Assembly (NCBI GenBank): GCA_002733485.1
Contig: NVVU01000042.1
Coordinates: 4,247 to 10,438 of the forward strand
Direction of reading: 5' to 3'
Length of the DNA: 6,192 nucleotides
Source of the DNA: Robiginitomaculum sp.
GTDB lineage: Bacteria > Pseudomonadota > Alphaproteobacteria > Caulobacterales > Maricaulaceae
Positions 1 to 5,269 of the stretch are shown piece after piece. The notes beneath the pieces are model-generated. The model was not told where the DNA came from and made no database searches. It saw only the letters and a list, made by a program, of their open reading frames with translations. Position 1 is the first letter of the stretch. Each line of letters begins with the position of its first letter. A program made the translations under genes and the position numbers.

Positions 1-836
1 TCGGCATAGCGCTTACAACGTAATTGCGTTTTGACCCGTGCGCTAAATTCGTTGGCATCCACCGGGCGCAGCAACACATCATTGACCCCAATATCCAGCG
101 CTTTGACGATCTGCTCACGACTGTCCGGGTTAACCAGCGCCAGAATGGGCATGGCCCGCCCTCTATCACGGGAGCGAATCCGCGCACACAGACGCAGACC
201 GTCAAATCCGCGCGCCGCAAGGTTTATCACCAGCAGGTCATAATCTTTCTCGCCCAGCATTTCGGCGGCTTCACGAGGGTCTGTACTCAAAGTCAGGTTA
301 TGCTGATCGTGCAGCTTGCTGGCCAGACGCTCAGCACGTTGCCGGTCATCCTCAAGAATCAGGATATTGGCAGGCGAGTTGGAATCCCCAAAACACGACA
401 TACTGTCGCTAATGGCGCCCATGGCCCGTCCACTGGCTTCGCGCTGGCGCAATTCATCCATCACCAGTTTCAAGCGCAAAAGCGAACGTACCCGCGCAAA
501 CAGCGCCACATCATCTATCGGCTTGGAAAGAAAGTCATCGGCACCCACTTCCAGGCCGCGCACCCGGTCTTCCTGTTCATCCAGCGCCGTTACCATCACC
601 ACCGGAATATGGCGCGTAAGCGGGTCGTTTTTCAGGTGCGTACAAACTTCATAGCCGTCCATTTGCGGCATCATCACATCCAGCAGGATCAGATCTGGTA
701 CTGAATGGCGGGCGATCTCGATGGCATCCGGCCCATTCTCGGCGGTGAGCACATCATAGTACTCTGCCTCCAGCTTGGCCTTGAGCAGCCGAACATTGGG
801 GGCAACATCGTCAACAACAAGAATGCGTCCACTCAT
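1..836 (-). CDS. pleD: PleD response regulator / diguanylate cyclase, N-terminal part (runs off left edge)
   Basis: PleD is a cytoplasmic response regulator that makes c-di-GMP from two GTP when phosphorylated; in Caulobacter it drives the swarmer-to-stalked transition. The visible 278 codons contain two receiver domains. REC1 (about 1-120) has the acidic pair D9/D10, phosphoacceptor D53 (LLDVMMPQMDG), T83 and K105 (FLSKPIDD), so it should be phosphorylatable. The linker (VMDELRQREASGR) is near identical to the Caulobacter protein as I remember it. REC2 (about 155-275) has N205 at the phosphoacceptor position (VINLAARGFDGL), an adaptor pseudo-receiver as in known PleD. The reading frame is still open at base 1, after KTQLRCKRYA, just before the expected GGDEF domain, which is outside the window. 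The start ATG at 836 is fixed by homology and has a weak purine-rich stretch (AGGGG) upstream. It lies 9 bases after divK, so the two are very likely co-transcribed. The presence of a functional GGDEF domain is inferred from the family, not seen. Confidence 0.95.
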   Translation of the reverse strand, partial: MSGRILVVDDVAPNVRLLKAKLEAEYYDVLTAENGPDAIEIARHSVPDLILLDVMMPQMDGYEVCTHLKNDPLTRHIPVVMVTALDEQEDRVRGLEVGADDFLSKPIDDVALFARVRSLLRLKLVMDELRQREASGRAMGAISDSMSCFGDSNSPANILILEDDRQRAERLASKLHDQHNLTLSTDPREAAEMLGEKDYDLLVINLAARGFDGLRLCARIRSRDRGRAMPILALVNPDSREQIVKALDIGVNDVLLRPVDANEFSARVKTQLRCKRYA

Positions 837-845
837 CGCCCACCC

Positions 846-1211
846 CTATCCCAGGTGCTTGCGAATGGTTTCCAAAAATGTGCTGACGGTAATGGGTTTG
901 GATATATAGGCTTCGCACCCGCCCTCGCGGATACGTTCCTCGTCACCCGTCATCGCAAACGCGGTCACGGCAATGACCGGGATCGAGGCCAATTCATCAT
1001 CGGCCTTTAGCCATTTGGTGACTTCCAGCCCCGAAACCTCTGGCAATTGAATATCCATCAGGATTAGGTCAGGACGATGTTCGCGAGCAATATCCAGTGC
1101 CTTCAGGCCTTCCTGGGTTTGCAGCGTTTCATACCCGTGCGCCTCCAGCAGATCATGAAAGAGTTTCATGTTCAGTTCATTATCTTCGACGATAAGTATT
1201 TTTTTTGGCAT
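846..1211 (-). CDS. divK: DivK single-domain response regulator
   Basis: DivK is an essential single-domain CheY-like regulator. In Caulobacter it is phosphorylated by DivJ and dephosphorylated by PleC, and it acts allosterically on DivL and on PleC/DivJ to control CtrA activity and PleD phosphorylation. The 121-residue protein is a complete receiver with nothing appended: acidic residues E9/D10 (IVEDNELNMKLFHDLLEA), phosphoacceptor D53 (LILMDIQLP), T83 (AVTAFAM) and K105 (AYISKP). The match to Caulobacter DivK is strong over the whole length. I chose the ATG at 1211 because it gives the family N-terminus (MPKKILIVEDN). The frame continues upstream to an ATG at 1223 and a GTG at 1241, which would add 4 or 10 residues with no family support. 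None of these starts has a strong Shine-Dalgarno sequence. pleD follows after 9 bases. Expression probably starts in the 187-base gap shared with dinB. Confidence 0.97.
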   Translation of the reverse strand: MPKKILIVEDNELNMKLFHDLLEAHGYETLQTQEGLKALDIAREHRPDLILMDIQLPEVSGLEVTKWLKADDELASIPVIAVTAFAMTGDEERIREGGCEAYISKPITVSTFLETIRKHLG

Positions 1212-1314
1212 AGCTTTGAGCATGGCGCGTGCGCCTATCACCTATTCAACCAACACAATTCTTATTCTTGAAACCTGTTAAACCACAATAACCTTAAACA
1301 ACCCTTGATATGCC

Positions 1315-1320
1315 TTGACC
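1315..1320 (+). promoter_or_regulatory. Possible -35 element of the dinB promoter
   Basis: TTGACC matches the TTGAC-type -35 hexamer favoured by the alphaproteobacterial housekeeping sigma factor. A -10 at 15-17 bases spacing would fall around 1336-1343 (AACAAT/CAATGT), which is a poor match, so the assignment rests mainly on the -35 and on the LexA box lying immediately downstream, where it could block transcription start. The TATAAA at 1323-1328 is too close to serve this -35. Confidence 0.35.
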
Positions 1321-1343
1321 TTTATAAAAAAACAGAACAATGT

Positions 1344-1358
1344 GAACGTATCATGAAC
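1344..1358 (+). promoter_or_regulatory. LexA operator (SOS box), GAAC-N7-GAAC
   Basis: The sequence GAACGTATCATGAAC is a direct repeat of GAAC with exactly 7 bases between. On the other strand it reads GTTC-N7-GTTC, the known LexA box of Alphaproteobacteria, which differs from the palindromic CTGT-N8-ACAG box of enterics. It lies 41 bases before the dinB start codon and just downstream of a possible -35, as expected for a repressor site covering the transcription start. A third GAAC at 1335-1338 sits 5 bases upstream and is not in register. It implies that dinB is induced by DNA damage. It is about 130 bases from the divK start, so an effect on divK is possible but not supported. Confidence 0.75.
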
Positions 1359-1387
1359 GTTTTTCTGGTGGCAGACAAGGCCTGATC

Positions 1388-1392
1388 GAGGA
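1388..1392 (+). promoter_or_regulatory. Ribosome binding site of dinB
   Basis: GAGGA, 6 bases before the ATG at 1399. It confirms that translation includes the N-terminal zinc-ribbon segment rather than starting at the polymerase core. Confidence 0.8.
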
Positions 1393-1398
1393 ATATTT

Positions 1399-2673
1399 AT
1401 GCCTGACCTATGGTGCCGTTCCTGTTACCAGCCTACCGGATCAGCACAACGGTGCAATCATTGTGGCAGCACATATATATTAAACGTCCCTTCGCAGGCT
1501 TCACTTTCTATTGCTCATGTGGATTGCGATGCGTTTTATGCGTCCATAGAAAAGCGTGACAACCCCGCTCTGGCCACGGTACCGCTGATCATTGGCGGCG
1601 GCGGGCGGCGAGGGGTTGTGGCCACGGCGTGTTATCTGGCCCGCGCCTTTGGCGTACATTCGGCCATGCCCATGTATCAGGCCAGAAAACTGTGCCCCCA
1701 CGCCCACATCATGCCGCCCAGCATGGACAAGTATTCTCATGAGGGCGAACGCCTGCGCGCCATGATGCGCGATCTGACGCCGCTGGTGGAGCCGCTATCC
1801 ATAGACGAAGCGTTTTTAGATCTTGGCGGCACAGAGCGCGTGCACGGCGGCCCGCCAGTGCAAACTCTGATCAGGTTTCAGGCCGATGTGGCGTCTGAGC
1901 TCGGCATTACCGTTTCCATTGGCCTGTCGTGCAATAAATTTCTGGCCAAAACTGCCTCGGATCTGGATAAACCTTCGGGGTTTTCCATCATCACTGCCGC
2001 CAGTGCGATGGGTTTTCTGGCCGACAAGCCGGTGCAGTTTATTTATGGGGTTGGCCCGGCATTTGCCCGCAAGCTGGCCAGTGACGGCCTTGGCAAGGTC
2101 AAACATATCCAAGACACCCCCATAGAAACCATGGCCCAGCGTTATGGAGAGCAAGGGTTTCGACTGGCCCATCTGGCGCGGGGACTGGATAACCGCAAGG
2201 TGTCCCCCATTTCCATACGCAAATCCATTTCTTCGGAAACCACGTTTTCCACCGATATAGGCGCACTGGATGCACTGGAAAGCCAGCTGTGGCGGCAATG
2301 CGAGCGCGCATCCCGGCTGGCCAAGGCCAAAAATCTGGCGGGCGGGACGGCGGTTTTAAAACTAAAGGATAAATATCACCAGAGTCTGACCCGGCAAAAG
2401 CAACTGGAGCCACCAACCAACCTTGCCGATGCGCTGTTTCGGGCCTTACTGCCCTGCCTGCAAAAAGAAGTAGGCGAGCGCCACTTTCGCCTTATCGGTG
2501 CGGGCTTTACCTCGCTTTGTCCGGCCCGGGATGAGGATGGCTGGCATGACCTGCTGGACACCGAGGCCCCGCGCCGGGCCAAGGCCGAACGTGCTATGGA
2601 CCAGGCCCGGGCCAGATTTGGTGATGAGGCGATACAAAAAGGCCGGGCCTTAAAATTCCCCAAGCCGGACTGA
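1399..2673 (+). CDS. dinB: DNA polymerase IV (Y-family) with N-terminal zinc-ribbon extension
   Basis: Y-family translesion DNA polymerase that extends past damaged template bases with low fidelity. The 424-residue protein begins with about 35 residues carrying two CxxC-type pairs (C6/C9 in WCRSC and C19/C22 in RCNHCGS), a likely zinc ribbon. The palm follows, with metal-binding D42 in AHVDCDAFYAS, Y47 at the steric-gate position, and the catalytic pair D136/E137 in PLSIDEAFLDL. A KFLAKTASDLDKP segment (180-192) and the helix-hairpin-helix region near 215-240 (IYGVGPAFARKLASDGLG) come next. The little-finger domain runs from about 275 (SISSETTF) to 375. E. coli DinB is about 351 residues; the extra length is the zinc ribbon plus a basic C-terminal tail (AERAMDQARARFGDEAIQKGRAL). 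Both extensions occur in other alphaproteobacterial DinB proteins as I recall them. I see no obvious C-terminal clamp-binding motif. The gene is preceded by a good ribosome site and a LexA box. The stop is one base from that of the convergent popA-like gene. Confidence 0.95.
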   Translation: MPDLWCRSCYQPTGSAQRCNHCGSTYILNVPSQASLSIAHVDCDAFYASIEKRDNPALATVPLIIGGGGRRGVVATACYLARAFGVHSAMPMYQARKLCPHAHIMPPSMDKYSHEGERLRAMMRDLTPLVEPLSIDEAFLDLGGTERVHGGPPVQTLIRFQADVASELGITVSIGLSCNKFLAKTASDLDKPSGFSIITAASAMGFLADKPVQFIYGVGPAFARKLASDGLGKVKHIQDTPIETMAQRYGEQGFRLAHLARGLDNRKVSPISIRKSISSETTFSTDIGALDALESQLWRQCERASRLAKAKNLAGGTAVLKLKDKYHQSLTRQKQLEPPTNLADALFRALLPCLQKEVGERHFRLIGAGFTSLCPARDEDGWHDLLDTEAPRRAKAERAMDQARARFGDEAIQKGRALKFPKPD

Positions 2674-2681
2674 TTCAGTCC
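2667..2681. repeat. 15-bp palindrome spanning both convergent stop codons
   Basis: GGACTGATTCAGTCC has perfect 7-base arms around a single central T (2674). The TGA stop of dinB (2671-2673) and the TGA stop of the opposing popA-like gene (2675-2677, read on the minus strand) form the inner arms. As RNA it could fold only a short GGAC/GTCC stem with a 7-base loop and has no U-run, so it is a weak terminator at best. It also contains a GATTC (GANTC) methylation-type site at 2672-2676. The symmetry may be a by-product of two TGA codons meeting tail to tail plus chance. Confidence 0.55.
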
Positions 2682-3985
2682 TCATCCAGCGCCCGCTGCA
2701 ACAGACCTTCGCTCGATTCGCGAGCCCGCAACTCGACCACCCTGGTTTCCAGTTCCAACTGGAATGGCCGGTCCTCATTGCCACTTTCAAAGGCGGTACA
2801 ATCAATAACGCTTTCAATGCGGTTGGCCGCAATTTGCGAAGCCGCCTTGGTGGTGCCTGGCATGACAATCGCAAAAGCCCCGGTCCCCAGACGCGACGCC
2901 ATATCTTCGGCACGAACCAGATGGCGCAACATGCCGCCCAATTGCCGTTGGGCCGATTCGCGATAAACTTTTTCTATATCCGGCGGGGCCGCCGCCCGGA
3001 TTACCGCCAGCGCCAGCGGGCGATTGATTTCGCAGGCGCGGCGCGTCATGCGGCCAAGATGGCGGGCAAAAAACGACGGGTTGAACAGGCCGGTATCCTT
3101 ATCCACCACCGCCGCCGTACGCACCCCTTCGAACAGCGCCTTGGTCTGTTCGTGGCGTTGACGTTCACGGGCCAGACCCAATATGCGCTGGCGCGAATCG
3201 GCTTCATCCACCGAGGCATCCAGCAAATCACTGGCCCCACGGGCATAGGCTTCGTCTACATCTGTAAAAGAATTTGAATTTACCAGCAAAATTGCCGGCA
3301 CATGAAACAACCGGGTATTGCGGCGCATCGCCGCTACAATGGTGAAGGCTGGCTCGTTCTCGCCAAGCGCATTCAGCACAATCGCGTCAAAGCTGCGATC
3401 ATGCAGATAATCAAAAGCGGTGAAGGACGTCATGGCCGCAGTGACCTCTGCACCGGCCTGTTCCAGCGCGTTTTTTAGGGCAATAAATTGCGGGGCGGCG
3501 GCCCCGACAAATAAAATCGATAACGCTCCTGCATCTGGCGTTTGCGCACCCGGCTGAAGATCACCCTGCCCCAGAGCCACCACGGTTTTGCGCCGCTGGA
3601 CCGCCTCTTCTTCCATCAGCGCCACCCGCAAGGCCGCCTGAAGGCGTGCCTCCAGCTGTGCCGGATGTACGGGGGGGCGCAGCACACTGGCGAAGAATTC
3701 TTCGCCAGGGGTGCTTTCGTCAATATCAGCCACGACCAAAATGGGTAAAGGCCGCTCACCGGCAATGGCCTTGAGGTGTTTTGCCAAGGTAACGGTGTCT
3801 TCGAACGAGCGGTCCTGAGCGTCAATAACGACGCCTTCCACTGTAAAATCCGCCGCTGCTATCCCGGCTTCTTCATGGGTGCGCGCCTGCACCGTGCTCA
3901 GCCCGGCGCGGTTCAAACGCCCTGCCGCCTCGAACACAACGCCGTCCCCGTGGGTAACGATCAGAATTCTTGCCGTAAAATCCAT
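2675..3985 (-). CDS. popA: PopA-like REC-REC-degenerate GGDEF protein (c-di-GMP effector, not a cyclase)
   Basis: A 436-residue paralogue of PleD. REC1 (about 1-122) keeps D55 (VVIDAQD) but has T11/H12 for the acidic pair, A86 for the Thr and P104 for the conserved Lys, so normal phosphorylation is doubtful. REC2 (about 155-275) has N205 at the phosphoacceptor site. The GGDEF-like domain (about 293-430; starts DKDTGLFNPSFF) has GTGAF at 367-371 instead of GGEEF, R330 where PleD has its metal-binding Asp, and roughly nine residues missing from the substrate loop, so it cannot be an active cyclase. The inhibitory-site motif R358-A-E-D361 is intact and lies 9 residues before the GTGAF, exactly as in PleD. 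This combination is that of Caulobacter PopA, which binds c-di-GMP and recruits CtrA to ClpXP through RcdA; orthology is inferred. The start at 3985 (MDFTARILIV) aligns with PleD. The open frame extends 37 codons further upstream, but that part overlaps the divergent gene and resembles nothing. Confidence 0.75.
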   Translation of the reverse strand: MDFTARILIVTHGDGVVFEAAGRLNRAGLSTVQARTHEEAGIAAADFTVEGVVIDAQDRSFEDTVTLAKHLKAIAGERPLPILVVADIDESTPGEEFFASVLRPPVHPAQLEARLQAALRVALMEEEAVQRRKTVVALGQGDLQPGAQTPDAGALSILFVGAAAPQFIALKNALEQAGAEVTAAMTSFTAFDYLHDRSFDAIVLNALGENEPAFTIVAAMRRNTRLFHVPAILLVNSNSFTDVDEAYARGASDLLDASVDEADSRQRILGLARERQRHEQTKALFEGVRTAAVVDKDTGLFNPSFFARHLGRMTRRACEINRPLALAVIRAAAPPDIEKVYRESAQRQLGGMLRHLVRAEDMASRLGTGAFAIVMPGTTKAASQIAANRIESVIDCTAFESGNEDRPFQLELETRVVELRARESSEGLLQRALDED

Positions 3986-4047
3986 TAGCTGCTTTACAAT
4001 TCCCCCTGATTCGTAGAACGACCATACCGGCATAAACGCGCATGAAT

Positions 4048-4053
4048 AAAGGG
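4048..4053 (+). promoter_or_regulatory. Ribosome binding site of the CoA-transferase/racemase gene
   Basis: AAAGGG, 7 bases before the ATG at 4061. The surrounding 75-base divergent gap (3986-4060) shows no convincing promoter for either gene: TTTACA at 3993-3998 could be a -35 in the plus direction but has no good -10. It contains one GATTC site (4008-4012). Confidence 0.6.
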
Positions 4054-4060
4054 ACAAGGC

Positions 4061-5173
4061 ATGGAAAAACACACAAATCGTTCCGGCCCTCTGCAAGGCT
4101 TGAAGATTCTGGAGTTTGCGGGTCTGGGGCCAGTGCCATTTTGCGCCATGTTACTGAGCGATCTGGGGGCAGACATTGTCCGCATTGATCGGCCCGGCAC
4201 CCCTTATGGCGGCCCGGCTGACCTAACCTCCCGGGGCCGACGCTCCATCATTTTAGATCTGAAATCAGGAACCGACCAGCAAACTGCAAGGGCGCTTTGC
4301 ACCAGGGCAGACGCCCTGCTGGAAGGCTTTCGCCCGGGCATTATGGAAAAGCTGAACCTGGGGCCGGATGTCCTGTTAAAAGATAATCCGGCTTTGGTCT
4401 ATGGACGCATGACCGGCTGGGGCCAGGATGGCCCCTTGGCGCAGGCCGCAGGTCATGATCTGAACTATATCGCCATTACCGGCGCGCTGGCTGCCATGGG
4501 CGCGGCGGACTGCCCCCCGACCCCGCCCCTGAATTTGGTGGGCGATTATGGCGGCGGCTCGCTTTATCTGGCCTTTGGGGTGATGGCGGCCCTGTACCAC
4601 GCGCAAAAAACCGGCGAGGGACAGATAGTCGATTGCGCCATTGTTGATGGGGTAATCAGTCTGATGGCCCCCATTCACTGGCTGCGCCAAAGCGGCATGT
4701 GGGATGAGAAAAAGCGCCAGTCCAATCTTCTGGATGGTGGCGCTTTTTTCTACGGTACCTATGCCTGTGCGGATGGAAAATTCTTCACCATTGGCGCGAT
4801 CGAGCCACAGTTTTACGCCCTGTTGCGCGATAAGCTGGGCCTTGGGGGCGAAGAATGGGACGCCCCCTATGATCAGGCGCGCTGGCCGGATTTACGCGAA
4901 AAACTGGCCACCATTTTTGCCAAAGAAGCCCGCGCCCACTGGCAGAACCTGCTGGAAGGCACGGATGTCTGCGCCGGTGGTGTGATGGACATGGTCGAGG
5001 CTGCCGATCACCCCCATAATCAGGCCCGGCAGAATTTGATTGATGTCGAAGGCATTTTGCAACCGGCCCCCGCGCCAAGGTTTTCTAAAACCCCCGGCGC
5101 CATTGCCGGGCCGCCACCAGAACCTGGTAGTGATCGCGACGCCATTTTAAAAGACTGGGGCGTAGAGAATTAA
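4061..5173 (+). CDS. Family III CoA-transferase, alpha-methylacyl-CoA racemase type
   Basis: Member of the CaiB/BaiF family and, within it, of the alpha-methylacyl-CoA racemase branch, which interconverts (R)- and (S)-2-methylacyl-CoA esters so that branched fatty acids or sterol side chains can enter beta-oxidation. The 370-residue length fits Mycobacterium tuberculosis MCR (about 360). Conserved blocks: N-terminal GLKILEFAGLGPVPFCAMLLSDLGADIVRIDRP (13-45), EGFRPGIMEKLNLGP (88-102), RMTGWGQDGP (116-125), NLVGDYGGGS (158-167) and LDGGAFFYGTYACADG (224-239). The catalytic residues known from MCR (H126, D156, E241) are present as H132 (AGHDLNYI), D162 (GDYGGGS) and E248 (GAIEPQFY). True CoA-transferases of the family instead use an Asp to form an acyl anhydride, so racemase is the better call, though substrate is unknown. 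Cytoplasmic, no signal peptide. It is divergent from the popA-like gene and transcribed alone in this window, with a strong inverted repeat after its stop. Confidence 0.92.
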   Translation: MEKHTNRSGPLQGLKILEFAGLGPVPFCAMLLSDLGADIVRIDRPGTPYGGPADLTSRGRRSIILDLKSGTDQQTARALCTRADALLEGFRPGIMEKLNLGPDVLLKDNPALVYGRMTGWGQDGPLAQAAGHDLNYIAITGALAAMGAADCPPTPPLNLVGDYGGGSLYLAFGVMAALYHAQKTGEGQIVDCAIVDGVISLMAPIHWLRQSGMWDEKKRQSNLLDGGAFFYGTYACADGKFFTIGAIEPQFYALLRDKLGLGGEEWDAPYDQARWPDLREKLATIFAKEARAHWQNLLEGTDVCAGGVMDMVEAADHPHNQARQNLIDVEGILQPAPAPRFSKTPGAIAGPPPEPGSDRDAILKDWGVEN

Positions 5174-5179
5174 ATAGCC

Positions 5180-5250
5180 CCCTCATCCTGAGCTTGTCGA
5201 AGGATAGGGGGGCGTCGAAAATACAGCCTTCGACAAGCTCAGGATGAGGG
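5180..5250. repeat. 24-bp perfect inverted repeat in the convergent gap; dispersed-repeat family and possible bidirectional terminator
   Basis: The arms 5180-5203 and 5227-5250 are perfect reverse complements of each other (24 bases), separated by 23 bases. The right arm contains CTTCGACAAGCTCAGGATGA, a sequence I recognise as a widespread intergenic repeat in alphaproteobacterial genomes, notably sphingomonads and relatives. It starts 6 bases after the racemase stop and ends 19 bases before the methyltransferase stop, so it sits between two gene 3' ends, the usual place for this element. An RNA from either strand would form a very stable hairpin. No U-run follows the right arm, so a classical intrinsic terminator is not shown; on the minus strand a short AT-rich stretch (TATTTAATT) follows. 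Confidence 0.9.
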
Positions 5251-5269
5251 CGTAGTGGTGCCGCTAAAA

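Noticed and set aside
24..704. Long plus-strand open frame of 226 codons
   Set aside because: It is antisense to pleD, whose receiver motifs are unmistakable in the minus frame; the plus translation has no recognisable domain and an atypical His/Gln/Arg-rich composition.
1212..1241. N-terminal extension of DivK from a GTG at 1241 or an ATG at 1223
   Set aside because: It would add 10 or 4 residues that known DivK proteins lack; MPKKILIVEDN at 1211 matches the family start. The ribosome-site evidence does not decide between them.
1278..1297. CtrA binding site upstream of divK (two TTAA half sites at 1278-1281 and 1294-1297)
   Set aside because: The half sites are 12 bases apart, not the 7 required by the TTAA-N7-TTAA consensus, and the region is AT-rich, so the half sites could be chance.
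1816..2298. Minus-strand open frames of 160 and 105 codons inside dinB
   Set aside because: They lie entirely within the polymerase coding sequence, have no recognisable motif and no ribosome site I could support; they are shadows of the dinB codon pattern.
2675..3985. Active diguanylate cyclase
   Set aside because: The GGEEF motif is GTGAF, the catalytic metal ligand is replaced by R330 and the substrate loop is shortened; the domain can bind c-di-GMP at most.
3986..4096. Start of the PopA-like protein at 4096 or 4033
   Set aside because: Residues before MDFTARILIV have no receiver-domain counterpart, there is no ribosome site for those starts, and the longest form would overlap the divergent racemase gene.
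5180..5250. CRISPR repeat or transposon terminal inverted repeats
   Set aside because: Only one pair of arms exists, with a 23-base centre and no coding sequence or repeated spacers between them; it is a single palindromic element.
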